23,610 nt of DNA. Source: a virus. The stretch lies in the IMG/VR virus record IMGVR_UViG_3300023179_000517, positions 1 through 23,610 of that record; one strand, written 5' to 3'. Below the pieces are notes generated by a model. That model made no database searches. It saw only the letters and a program-made list of their open reading frames with translations, and had not been told where the DNA came from. Shown here one piece after another: positions 13,387 through 21,041 of this stretch. The stretch's first letter is position 1. Each line of letters opens with the position of its first letter. The translations under genes and the position numbers were made by a program.

Positions 13387-14041
13387 CACTATTTTCCATC
13401 ATAAAATTAATCAACGTTGTAGGCTTTGATGTTGGCGTTAGACTTATAGGTTTTGATTTGTAGTTGTTCAATAATTTTGAATTAATTTCTTGATCATGAA
13501 TAATGATGTTCATTACATCATCATACGATATTTCAAGTATTTCACATAATTCATTTCCAGTAATAATTTGAAAACTTGAATCATTAAAATAACTGTCTGT
13601 TCTTTTTCTTTTATCGATTGCACCACCAGCAAAATCTGAAATTTTAATTTCTACGAAATCAAATTCGTTACTTAAAAAATTTTTAAGTTCAAGATAAGAT
13701 TTTTGTTCAGTTGGTGCTTGCTTTGTATCGATATTGTAAGCGTTCAGTTTATTCTCACACACAATTACTTTTCTATTTTCTAGAATGACAAAATCAGGCT
13801 CTCTATTATGTATCTTAGTTTTTAAGAATAAAGTTTTTTGACTACACTTATGCCTTTGCTTCCATTCCGTAACAGGAAGTTTACATAAACTTCTCATAAT
13901 TTTTTCTAGATGCGTACCAAACTTCGATTGTGCTGAAGACAGTGTACTAAAAAATCTAGCAGTTTCCAAATCTCCTGTTAATAGAAATACTGGTGTTCTT
14001 CTTAAATGTTCATCACTTAAATTTTTTTCTTCGATGATCAT
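13373..14041 (-). CDS. PD-(D/E)XK nuclease-like protein inserted between clamp-loader genes
   Basis: The 222-residue protein has a recognisable restriction-endonuclease-like core: E47 in FGTHLEKIMR, P82-D83 in EPDFVILE and E96-N-K98 in KVIVCENKLN, giving PD-x12-ExK with hydrophobic strands around each acid. A charged stretch with Gln/Tyr (QAPTEQKSYLELKNFL) follows, as in many members. It probably cleaves DNA with Mg2+. It overlaps gp44 by four bases (ATGA) and gp62 by 14, sitting between the two clamp-loader genes that are adjacent in T4. It could be a free-standing homing-type endonuclease, a restriction-like enzyme or a repair nuclease. Target and role are not visible. Confidence 0.7.
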   Translation of the reverse strand: MIIEEKNLSDEHLRRTPVFLLTGDLETARFFSTLSSAQSKFGTHLEKIMRSLCKLPVTEWKQRHKCSQKTLFLKTKIHNREPDFVILENRKVIVCENKLNAYNIDTKQAPTEQKSYLELKNFLSNEFDFVEIKISDFAGGAIDKRKRTDSYFNDSSFQIITGNELCEILEISYDDVMNIIIHDQEINSKLLNNYKSKPISLTPTSKPTTLINFMMENSDESL

Positions 14042-14976
14042 TTGAATTCACACGATGCCATCACTTCGGTTAGAAACGCAACAAAGTTAATCTCTTGATC
14101 AACAACAAATGCGGACTTATATTGATATTCACCTAAAAGTATAACCATTTGAGGAACCGAACTTGGCGAAAGATATTCGTGGCAGCCATCGAAAATTTTT
14201 CGAAACAAAACTTGTGGATCGTTATCCAGATTTTCTGAAACCCATTTACGCATCTTCGTGAAATCTTTTTCTTTAAGATCATCAATCAAAGATTTAATGT
14301 TGTCTTCAGAAAAATTCGTTAAAATTCCTGCATCAATCCTACCAGTAGCAGAATATCTTTGAAGTTCGTTAAGAACTCTTCTCCAATCAGGAAAATGTTT
14401 TGCGATAACAGCACATACGGTTTGCGAATCGAATGTTATGTTTTCTTTTTCTAGAATGTGTGCAACCCGTTTGAAAAAACGAGATGCCATTTTTGGCCTA
14501 TCACTTTTGTTTATCTTGAAAGAAATAACGGAACATCTGGAATGGAGAGGTTGGATAATACGATTAAGAAAGTTGCAAGTAAGGATAAACCCACAGTTAG
14601 CAGAAAACTCTTCCATGAAGTTCCGTAATGCGGGTTGAGTGCTTTGAGGATTAAGATAGTCAGCCTCATCGAGTATAACATACTTGCGGTTACCGCTAAA
14701 TGAAACAGTCGATGCAAATTGCTTAATTTCATTACGGAGCGTATCAATATTGCCATTCATACTCCCATTGATTACAATATACGCACAATTCAATTCTTCT
14801 AGCATAGCCTTGGCAATGGTTGTTTTACCAACGCCAGGTCCGCCAGAAAGAATTAAATTGGGAACATTCTTGTTGTTTACAAATTCTTGAAATGTGGCCT
14901 TTAAGTCTGCTGGAAGAATTGTTTCTTCTACAGTTTTAGGACGATATTTTTCTACCCACAAAAAATCTTGTAGCAT
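14038..14976 (-). CDS. 44: Clamp loader ATPase subunit (T4 gp44-like)
   Basis: The AAA+ motor of the clamp loader. The 312 residues match T4 gp44 (319). Motifs: N-terminal WVEKYRPKTVEE typical of RFC/gp44, Walker A GGPGVGKT at 45-52, Walker B VILDEAD at 100-106, sensor 1 ILTCNF near 131-136 and the SRC arginine-finger motif at 146-148. A C-terminal helical collar follows. Start ATG 14976 has GAGGTG upstream. The 59-base gap to gp45 can form alternative hairpins. The stop overlaps the next ATG as ATGA. Confidence 0.96.
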   Translation of the reverse strand: MLQDFLWVEKYRPKTVEETILPADLKATFQEFVNNKNVPNLILSGGPGVGKTTIAKAMLEELNCAYIVINGSMNGNIDTLRNEIKQFASTVSFSGNRKYVILDEADYLNPQSTQPALRNFMEEFSANCGFILTCNFLNRIIQPLHSRCSVISFKINKSDRPKMASRFFKRVAHILEKENITFDSQTVCAVIAKHFPDWRRVLNELQRYSATGRIDAGILTNFSEDNIKSLIDDLKEKDFTKMRKWVSENLDNDPQVLFRKIFDGCHEYLSPSSVPQMVILLGEYQYKSAFVVDQEINFVAFLTEVMASCEFK

Positions 14977-15002
14977 TCTTCACCTCACAATAATATAACA
15001 TT

Positions 15003-15039
15003 CTAACATAAAACACGTTAGATATCAAAAAAATGTTAG
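15003..15039 (-). promoter_or_regulatory. Alternative hairpins in the gp45-gp44 gap
   Basis: On the minus strand CTAACAT (15039-15033, including the gp45 stop TAA) and CTAACGT (15021-15015) can each pair with ATGTTAG (15009-15003). The outer pairing is a perfect 7 bp; the inner has a GTTTT loop and one G-U pair. No U-run follows, so this is not a terminator. The arrangement could set mRNA stability or gp44 translation relative to gp45, and it lies 27 bases before the gp44 start, near sites where RegA acts in T4. Confidence 0.4.
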
Positions 15040-15707
15040 CCCTCATATTTAGAACCAGTTTCAGTTGCTATCCAATATTCAAGAGGATCCGAAGAGTGTT
15101 TGAAGTGGGAAACACCTTGTGAAGAAATAGAAACGTTATAGCTTCCAGGAATCATCTTAAGATTTTCTGTGTTAAAGATGAACTTAAATTTTGCAGTTGT
15201 ATCTGCAATTTCAATTGAAAAGTTATCGGACTCATCGTTCTTAGCATCAAGTGTGCTAATATAAATTTTATTTTTATCACCAATAACTGCAATATTAGGC
15301 AATCCTAACACACCAGACATCTTCAAAACCTGATTTAAATGTTCCTTCGTCAACAAAAAATTCACTTCGGCATTTTCGACTTTGATATCTTTTGCGGGAG
15401 GCGCGACAATCATACTTTCATCAGAAAGTCCGTAAACAGTTTTTGATAATCCAGATTTGATTGTTAGATTTTTCTTTTCGGAATTAATAACAATCTCAGG
15501 ATCATTTAGAGATGATAAAAGAGAAAGCAGACGATTTAGATCATAAATTACAAATTCTTTATCAATTGTTTCTGTAATCGTGGCCTTAGCCAATATGTTT
15601 TGTCCTTTCGAAATGGTACGGATACTCTGGCCAGACTTCAATTGAATTCCTGTGTTGATTGTCGAAAAATTCTTCAGAAGATTCATTGTCGATTCGCTTA
15701 ATTTCAT
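15036..15707 (-). CDS. 45: Sliding clamp (T4 gp45-like)
   Basis: A trimeric ring that tethers gp43 to DNA and, in T4, activates late transcription from TATAAATA promoters. The 223 residues match T4 gp45 (228). Recognisable segments are MKLSESTMNLLKNFSTINTG at the start, DLNRLLSLLSSLNDPEI near 55-71, and the C-terminal SSDPLEYWIATE, typical of the family's LEYWIA ending. The ribosome site AAGGAGTG before ATG 15707 is strong. Its first 122 bases are also the 3' end of the DUF3310 gene in another frame. Confidence 0.95.
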   Translation of the reverse strand: MKLSESTMNLLKNFSTINTGIQLKSGQSIRTISKGQNILAKATITETIDKEFVIYDLNRLLSLLSSLNDPEIVINSEKKNLTIKSGLSKTVYGLSDESMIVAPPAKDIKVENAEVNFLLTKEHLNQVLKMSGVLGLPNIAVIGDKNKIYISTLDAKNDESDNFSIEIADTTAKFKFIFNTENLKMIPGSYNVSISSQGVSHFKHSSDPLEYWIATETGSKYEG

Positions 15708-15990
15708 TTTTCACTCCTTCATGATAAGAATCATGTATATAAAGCATCATCATAGCATAATGAATAACTTTTAGCAAGTCTTTTCGATTACGCCCATTTT
15801 TTTTTCCATATCTTTGTGCATACTTAATTACATTGCCCAATGTAAATCCTTCGCCATGCCCCGAATCGATGATAAATTCTGTAGCCTGAAATTTATCTTG
15901 CGAATAATGTTCGCTATAGGTATTATTGATGTAGTCTTCAAGTTCTTTTAGAAGCCTAGGCTCATCATATTTGTATTGAATTGGTTTCAT
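15586..15990 (-). CDS. DUF3310 phage protein, 134 aa
   Basis: The core (FQATEFIIDSGHGEGFTLGN, then VIKYAQRYGKKNGRNRKDLLKVIHYA) is the DUF3310 signature, a short helical domain widespread in phages with an N-IKY--R---K---DL-K---Y pattern. Its biochemical role is not established; it is often near nucleotide or replication genes. The last 40 residues (ESSEEFFDNQHRNSIEVWPE onward) are encoded across the start of gp45, a 122-base out-of-frame overlap. The DUF3310 core ends before that overlap, so the tail may be a late extension. ATG 15990 overlaps the stop of the glycosyltransferase gene. Confidence 0.85.
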   Translation of the reverse strand: MKPIQYKYDEPRLLKELEDYINNTYSEHYSQDKFQATEFIIDSGHGEGFTLGNVIKYAQRYGKKNGRNRKDLLKVIHYAMMMLYIHDSYHEGVKNEIKRIDNESSEEFFDNQHRNSIEVWPEYPYHFERTKHIG

Positions 15991-16838
15991 TTTTTAATAT
16001 CATTTTTTTGAACATCTGAACTTGCCGTAGGACTTACTCCAATTTGTGCGAGTGCTTGCAAAGAGCCGCCAAAAATATAACTACCAGTGTGCTTCAATCT
16101 CATCCATGGAAGCATCCAAACCTTCGCTCCAGCTTTTCTTGCCCATTGACAGAACATATAATCTTCGGAAAGATAACGTTTGCTTTCAGGATCGATCACA
16201 CAATCAAAGTAAGCCATAATTTCCCTACTACCGTCAAAGTGTGTAGTGCGGACGTGATCGGGCTTGTAAGATTTTTCTGGATATGCTTTATCAAACTTTT
16301 CAAATGCCGATCTGGAAATCATCATGAATCCAGTTCCTCCTTCCTTTACTTCAACCGGTTGATCTATTCTAAATTGTGTAATGTTGTCTGCTGGATTGAA
16401 AACAAAGTCGCCAACAAATTCTTCAAGAACATTAGGATTTTTATCTGCATATCCTTTGTCTACTGCAACTTTAATTTTTTCCCAAGAAATAGCCTTCTTA
16501 GGATAAGGACCGCAAACAACTTCCATTTCAGGATTTGTTGCCGCAAAATGCGCCATCACAATAATGTCTTGTGCTTCAAATCCAATGTCACTATCGATGA
16601 ACATTAGATAATCGAATTCACTTCGCAAAAATTCATCGGCGAGATAATTTCTTGCTCTTGTGATTAAAGATTCGTTGAAGATAAAAAACAATTTTGAATC
16701 AATGCCGTACTTAGTACACATTACCATAAAATCGGCGATAGATTTAGCGTATGCTCCATGGCACATACCGCCGTACATTGGGGTTGCAATAAAAATTTTT
16801 TTCTTTCTTAGAACTTCTAGATTCAATTCAATTTGCAT
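15987..16838 (-). CDS. Glycosyltransferase-like protein (GT-A fold), 283 aa
   Basis: ATG 16838 has GGAG upstream; a longer frame to 16916 would run through the terminator hairpin and is rejected. The protein opens with KKKIFIATPMYGG, continues FNESLITRARNYLADEFL, then DYLMFIDSDIGF with a DxD-type metal-binding DSD at 82-84, and later SEDYMFCQWARKAG and LKHTGSYIFGG. These are the order and spacing of GT-A glycosyltransferases of family 2-like phage proteins. The acceptor is unknown: modified DNA bases or host surface glycans are both conceivable. It heads the gene series leading to gp45. Confidence 0.8.
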   Translation of the reverse strand: MQIELNLEVLRKKKIFIATPMYGGMCHGAYAKSIADFMVMCTKYGIDSKLFFIFNESLITRARNYLADEFLRSEFDYLMFIDSDIGFEAQDIIVMAHFAATNPEMEVVCGPYPKKAISWEKIKVAVDKGYADKNPNVLEEFVGDFVFNPADNITQFRIDQPVEVKEGGTGFMMISRSAFEKFDKAYPEKSYKPDHVRTTHFDGSREIMAYFDCVIDPESKRYLSEDYMFCQWARKAGAKVWMLPWMRLKHTGSYIFGGSLQALAQIGVSPTASSDVQKNDIKK

Positions 16839-16884
16839 AATTTCTCCATAAAAAAATAGAGTAGTACATGTAATTATATATGTG

Positions 16885-16910
16885 AAAAGAGGCCACAAAG
16901 TTGTGACCTC
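16885..16910 (-). terminator. Intrinsic terminator after the MoxR/CobS-like gene
   Basis: The minus strand pairs GAGGTCACAA with TTGTGGCCTC (16910-16889; one G-U pair) and continues TTTTCACA. The hairpin lies 22 bases after the ATPase stop codon and closes that unit. It also argues that the glycosyltransferase starts at 16838 and not upstream. Confidence 0.75.
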
Positions 16911-16931
16911 AGTCAATTAATGTTATATTAA

Positions 16932-18110
16932 TTAGGCAGAAGGCGAAACTTCATTTTCATTCACTTCAACAACTTCTGGTTTTTCAGTAACATCAACACC
17001 CGCATCAATCTTGGTGTACAAGTCGAGAAAAGAAGCCTTGGTTTCAGCATCAAAGCGGTTGACACAATACTGAATCGCATCCATTTTGCTACCAAAGATA
17101 GTGTATGCTTCAGCAATGTGAACAAGCCGGCGAGTGGAAATCAATTCATCAATCGCACCCTCTTCGAATGTCTTACGGATGATATCGGCCCATTTCACAA
17201 GATTGGTGGCAAATTCTTCATCGACAATACCGAGGTTATCAAACACTTTCTTGAGAATCTTAGTTTCGATTTTGGTGTCAGGATATTCTTGCTCAACCGT
17301 GATCGGAAATCGCTCAAGGAATGCATCATCAAGAATCGTAGCCGCCATGTAGCGACCAGTTTCATCACCCTTACCTTTGGTGTTAGCCGTAGCGACTACG
17401 TTGAAGCCCTTTGCCGGCTCAACAAATTCGCCAGTTTTCTTGATCAGGACACCCTTGCCCTCAAGAACGCCTTGAATACACATTAACTTATTTGAGCCAC
17501 GGTCAATTTCATCAAGAACTAGAACAGAACCTCGCTTCATTGCTTGAACGACTGGACCATCAAACCATTTTGTTTCTCCATCAATCAAACGAAAACCGCC
17601 AATCAAATCATCCTCATCGGTTTCGGGCGAAATATTGACGCGGAGAAATTCTCGCTTAGCCTGAGCGCAGGCTTGCTCGACCATGAAAGTCTTGCCGTTG
17701 CCAGACAGCCCAGAAACGAAAACTGGATAGAATCGTTGACTGGCAACTATAGCCTTCATCTTTTCAAAGAAGCCAAAAGGCACATACAGATTATTCACTT
17801 TAGGAATAATCGCACCTTCTTCAATACGACCGACAGAGGAAATCTTTGCTACAGGTTTTTCTGCTACCGGAGCAGGAGTTTTCTTTGGCATTTCGATTAC
17901 GGTAGCAACACCGGTATTAAGATTGATATTGAATTCTTCGAGCGGCAATTGATACTTGCCACGCCCTACTCGATATTTATCCGATTCGAGCCAGAAGTGC
18001 CGGCCAAATCCTTCATCAGCAAGGGACACAATTTGTTGGCGACTAACTACAGCACCGAAACGATTAGCCGCTTCTGTCAGAAAGGCAATTTTTTCACTTT
18101 GCGAAATCAT
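16932..18110 (-). CDS. cobS: MoxR/CobS-type AAA+ ATPase
   Basis: ATG 18110 has AGGAA seven bases upstream; the TTG at 18116 is ignored. Of 392 residues, about 1-60 form a small N-terminal domain (HFWLESDKYRVGRGKYQLP), 75-95 a Pro/Ala/Lys linker, and 105-350 the AAA+ core: Walker A GLSGNGKT at 134-141, Walker B VLVLDEID at 196-203, sensor 1 VVATANT at 238-244, and LDDAFLERF at 260-268 with a candidate arginine finger. The C-terminus is acidic. This is the type often labelled cobS in marine phages, but the VWA/metallopeptidase gene just upstream suggests a MoxR-VWA chaperone-like pair rather than cobalamin synthesis. It has its own promoter (18151-18179) and terminator. Confidence 0.88.
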   Translation of the reverse strand: MISQSEKIAFLTEAANRFGAVVSRQQIVSLADEGFGRHFWLESDKYRVGRGKYQLPLEEFNINLNTGVATVIEMPKKTPAPVAEKPVAKISSVGRIEEGAIIPKVNNLYVPFGFFEKMKAIVASQRFYPVFVSGLSGNGKTFMVEQACAQAKREFLRVNISPETDEDDLIGGFRLIDGETKWFDGPVVQAMKRGSVLVLDEIDRGSNKLMCIQGVLEGKGVLIKKTGEFVEPAKGFNVVATANTKGKGDETGRYMAATILDDAFLERFPITVEQEYPDTKIETKILKKVFDNLGIVDEEFATNLVKWADIIRKTFEEGAIDELISTRRLVHIAEAYTIFGSKMDAIQYCVNRFDAETKASFLDLYTKIDAGVDVTEKPEVVEVNENEVSPSA

Positions 18111-18150
18111 AATCAAGTTCCTATCAAGTTAAATCATTATCACATTTAAA

Positions 18151-18179
18151 AGTATACCAAAAGATTGGTGGTATGTCAA
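18151..18179 (-). promoter_or_regulatory. Sigma-70 promoter (TTGACA-17-TATACT, extended -10)
   Basis: The minus strand has TTGACA at 18179-18174 and TATACT at 18156-18151, spacer 17, with TGG before the -10. The -35 box overlaps the stop codon of the VWA gene (18176-18178). Transcription should start near 18145, giving a leader of about 35 bases before ATG 18110. Confidence 0.85.
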
Positions 18180-20317
18180 GCCAATCCTTCGATAACCTTT
18201 GTCAAAAGTACACGGTTTGTCAATCGATTCTGATTCATCTTCAGAAAAGCACCCTTAAGTTTGCGCGTACTCACTTCTTTGTTGTCTTTACCCAACAAAT
18301 CGTCAAGGTCATCATCATCTACCGAAAGTTCACTTCCGCCAGGAATTAGAAAATAACGATCATAACCGTAGTTAGTGAGCATAAAGAATTTATCATGCTT
18401 AAACTTCAAATATGATTCATCAAGATTTATGCTCGTCAACTCCATACGGTGAATGATTGATTCAAAATGACGCCGTTGTTTTGGTGCAATGAAGAATCCA
18501 ATTAGGTTACAGTCAGTCCTATCCTTAAGAATCTGTAACAGTATGGGCGTTACGCCTTGAGATTCCACACGGTACTTTTTATTGGTCTCTTTATCCATGA
18601 TATACGAAACAGTATATTGATTTGAAGGACCAATACGGCGCGTATTGTAAAAATCGGATTTAGTCCATAAAGTGCTTGCATCATCGCCGTCCGTTAGAAA
18701 AATAACATCAACGATTTCCGCCTTATATGCTTTGCGAAAACGATTCACAATTCCTCCCGAGGCAAGAATCGTAGCATTCAAAGGAGTTCCACCAAGATGC
18801 ATCATATCATGAATTCTATGGCGAGCAAGATAATTATTAATATAATTTCCATAATTCAAAAGATCATTTGCCATTTTACGATACTCTTGATTACGCATTT
18901 TACTAGACAAGAGATTCAACAAATTAAATTTTTCTCTTACATCAATTGTACCTTCATTGATTTTAACAATGCCTGAACCATCATGCGATCCAACTCTATA
19001 ATATTGATTGCTGAAGGCATAGACTTCAAAGGGCACGTTCACTTTGCGGCAAAACGTTGTTAGTGTAATTAGTTGTTCGATTGTGCCGGCCATGTTTTCG
19101 CACATAGAGCCGGACCAGTCAACAAACATTACAACACCGTGATTTTTGCCGGCAGAAACAGAACCAATTTTACGGAAGATATCGTCATTAAATTTGTAAG
19201 TGTGTAGTTTATTGGTATCGAGAACACCAGTATCCGAAATTGTTACGCGGCGTAACTCAGCAGCCTTTTTACGCAACTCAAATTCCTTAACCAAATAAGA
19301 AACGGAATTTTTGGTTCGGGTTTCAAATTCGGTTAGTTCCTTAGTGCTATGTTCATATTCGCTACTAAGAATCTTGTCAAGAAGTTCCTTATAACCTACA
19401 ATTAATTTATCATAGTTCCAATCAGAGATATCTGTAGCATTGCCAACAAAAACTTCTTTCGTTTCCGTTAATTGACGAAGGGAGTGTTGAAGATTTTCAT
19501 CTGTTACAGATTTTAGTTCATCATACTGTTCCAGTTCTTTTGGATCGGAGTATTGATAATCATGGCCTTTCGCCTCATCAGATTGATAATCTTCGCCAAA
19601 ATTATCATCATATGAATTTGGGTTTATATCTTCGCCTTCATTTTCAAAGTCATTATCGCCAAAATTATCATCAAACTTATCATCAAACTTATCATTTTTA
19701 TCATCGAACTCACCATTGGCAACTTTTTCATGAAAATCTTTCATTGATTCATGGCGCTTGTCTTCAAGTTCCTGTTTACAATAATCGTAGAGTTCTTTAG
19801 ATACTGCAATTACATCATCAAATGTTTGAACCGTATCAATCTTACGAAGAAATTCAGTTTCAGTTTCATTAAACTTAACAGGAAAGAAAGGACCAATCTT
19901 GTAATAAAGATTGATGCGATCAATCAACAAAAACTTACTGATGTCCTTGCCTTTCGTTTTGAAGAAATCGCGGCCGATAAAATCTTGATAGCCTTTAGAA
20001 AATTGGCGCTTGAGTCCAGGATATCGATCCTTAATCAGCCGTTCAATCCGAGCATCTTCGACCACATTCAAGAAACTTTGAAACCCTTTACCGTAATCTC
20101 CAAAATCACCATATTCTTTTGGAGTGTCCAGCGCATGACCGACCTCATGACCAATCAATAGGTCATGCATTTCAGGTGTCATATCATTCCAAATTGGAAG
20201 AGTTAGTGTTCGAGATTTAACATTGAATGACGCAGTATCAGTTTTGCGATACTCAACATTGATATTTTCTGTAGCCAGAAGTTTAGCTAGATTGGATTTT
20301 GAAATCTGATTAGTCAT
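18176..20317 (-). CDS. HExxH metallopeptidase-like and VWA domain protein (CobT/DUF2201-like)
   Basis: The 713-residue protein combines two active-site-like regions. The N-terminal zincin-type motif is LIGHEVGHALD with H57-E58-x-x-H61, followed by NVVEDARIERL at 84-94, which could supply a third zinc ligand. Residues 203-248 are an Asp/Asn/Phe-rich acidic tract with repeated DDKFDD units. The C-terminal VWA domain has the metal-ion-dependent adhesion site DWSGS at 400-404, then LGGTPLNA and IFLTDGDD. This order resembles DUF2201 proteins (putative metallopeptidase plus VWA-like) that pair with MoxR ATPases, and CobT. The ATPase lies directly downstream. Probably the two form a remodelling or maturation complex; the target is unknown. 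Confidence 0.8.
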   Translation of the reverse strand: MTNQISKSNLAKLLATENINVEYRKTDTASFNVKSRTLTLPIWNDMTPEMHDLLIGHEVGHALDTPKEYGDFGDYGKGFQSFLNVVEDARIERLIKDRYPGLKRQFSKGYQDFIGRDFFKTKGKDISKFLLIDRINLYYKIGPFFPVKFNETETEFLRKIDTVQTFDDVIAVSKELYDYCKQELEDKRHESMKDFHEKVANGEFDDKNDKFDDKFDDNFGDNDFENEGEDINPNSYDDNFGEDYQSDEAKGHDYQYSDPKELEQYDELKSVTDENLQHSLRQLTETKEVFVGNATDISDWNYDKLIVGYKELLDKILSSEYEHSTKELTEFETRTKNSVSYLVKEFELRKKAAELRRVTISDTGVLDTNKLHTYKFNDDIFRKIGSVSAGKNHGVVMFVDWSGSMCENMAGTIEQLITLTTFCRKVNVPFEVYAFSNQYYRVGSHDGSGIVKINEGTIDVREKFNLLNLLSSKMRNQEYRKMANDLLNYGNYINNYLARHRIHDMMHLGGTPLNATILASGGIVNRFRKAYKAEIVDVIFLTDGDDASTLWTKSDFYNTRRIGPSNQYTVSYIMDKETNKKYRVESQGVTPILLQILKDRTDCNLIGFFIAPKQRRHFESIIHRMELTSINLDESYLKFKHDKFFMLTNYGYDRYFLIPGGSELSVDDDDLDDLLGKDNKEVSTRKLKGAFLKMNQNRLTNRVLLTKVIEGLA

Positions 20318-20344
20318 TATGAGTGCCTTTTTCAGTATGAATGT

Positions 20345-20373
20345 ATTCTAGCATGATACTAGTCACCTGTCAA
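20345..20373 (-). promoter_or_regulatory. Sigma-70 promoter (TTGACA-17-TAGAAT, extended -10)
   Basis: The minus strand has TTGACA at 20373-20368 and TAGAAT at 20350-20345, spacer 17, with TGC before the -10. It overlaps the end of the KOW gene (20370) and should start transcription near 20338, about 21 bases before the VWA gene ATG at 20317. Confidence 0.85.
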
Positions 20374-21041
20374 ACGGCAAATGCAACTGGTTTGTGAATC
20401 GACTTAGCAATACGGCTCTTCACTTCAGCAACTTCACGCTCGGCATCCCGCATGGCTAATGTCTTTACATAGTTGGCATCAATTTCAGGATTGACAACTT
20501 CACAATTCCTCGCCCATACCCATACCATGTTTTTGTGGGTGGGATATTGCTTGCCGTTCTTAGCCGTATAGGTAGTCATTTCATCATCAAGTGCGATACC
20601 AAGTTTCATTTCGTAACTGGTGCGATAGCCCATGCCGTACGGACGCTCAATTGCGACAATGACCTTACCTTCAACGCCCTTAGAAGTTTTGCCACGCACA
20701 ACCTTGACGGTGCGACCTCTATCGGGAGTATTGGCAATTTGTTCAGCATTGCTGGTATGATAAGCAAGGTGACGCTTGAAAGCGGCCGCTAAGAAATCGT
20801 CCTTGATGGAATCGAAATCGCCATCGATAACGCATTCGGTGGTTTCGTTGAGCCACATGGATTTGATAGTGCCGCTCTCGGCATCCCAATAGTATGCACT
20901 GGTAATCCACTCCCAAATATCCGACATGACCCGCTCAGAATTTGCTTGAGTGTAGAGTGTAGTGCCGGCGCCAAGCACCGTGGTTTTTTTGTTAGGATTG
21001 CCATTGGTATCGTAATCAACGGTGCGAGTAAATTTAATCAT
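20370..21041 (-). CDS. KOW-motif-like protein of unknown function, 223 aa
   Basis: The clearest segment is TVKVVRGKTSKGVEGKVI (111-128), which follows the KOW pattern of NusG and ribosomal protein L24 (V-VRGK-KG--GKV). It is flanked by beta-prone residues (AIERPYGMGYRTSYEMKLG and MVWVWARNCEVV), suggesting an SH3-like barrel that contacts RNA or protein. Residues 35-100 are helical with Trp-rich stretches (DIWEWITSAYYWD). The C-terminus is a charged helix. Its ATG overlaps the stop of the preceding gene as TAATG, with AAAGGAAA upstream. Composition is richer in G and C than the replication genes. A transcription-elongation or translation role is only an inference. Confidence 0.7.
   Translation of the reverse strand: MIKFTRTVDYDTNGNPNKKTTVLGAGTTLYTQANSERVMSDIWEWITSAYYWDAESGTIKSMWLNETTECVIDGDFDSIKDDFLAAAFKRHLAYHTSNAEQIANTPDRGRTVKVVRGKTSKGVEGKVIVAIERPYGMGYRTSYEMKLGIALDDEMTTYTAKNGKQYPTHKNMVWVWARNCEVVNPEIDANYVKTLAMRDAEREVAEVKSRIAKSIHKPVAFAV

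Noticed and set aside
16044-16607. 187-codon plus-strand frame opposite the glycosyltransferase
   Set aside because: Cys/Phe/His-rich shadow translation with no domain, antisense to a gene with catalytic motifs.
16860-16884. TATAAT-like -10 box upstream of the glycosyltransferase
   Set aside because: No acceptable -35 hexamer occurs at 15-18 bases; the match is expected by chance in AT-rich DNA.
16839-16916. N-terminal extension of the glycosyltransferase with a membrane-like segment
   Set aside because: It would be translated through the terminator hairpin at 16885-16910, while ATG 16838 has a proper GGAG site and matches the family start.
17544-18149. 201-codon plus-strand frame opposite the ATPase
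   Set aside because: It lies antisense to a clear AAA+ gene, shows no recognisable domain and opposes the direction of all other genes.
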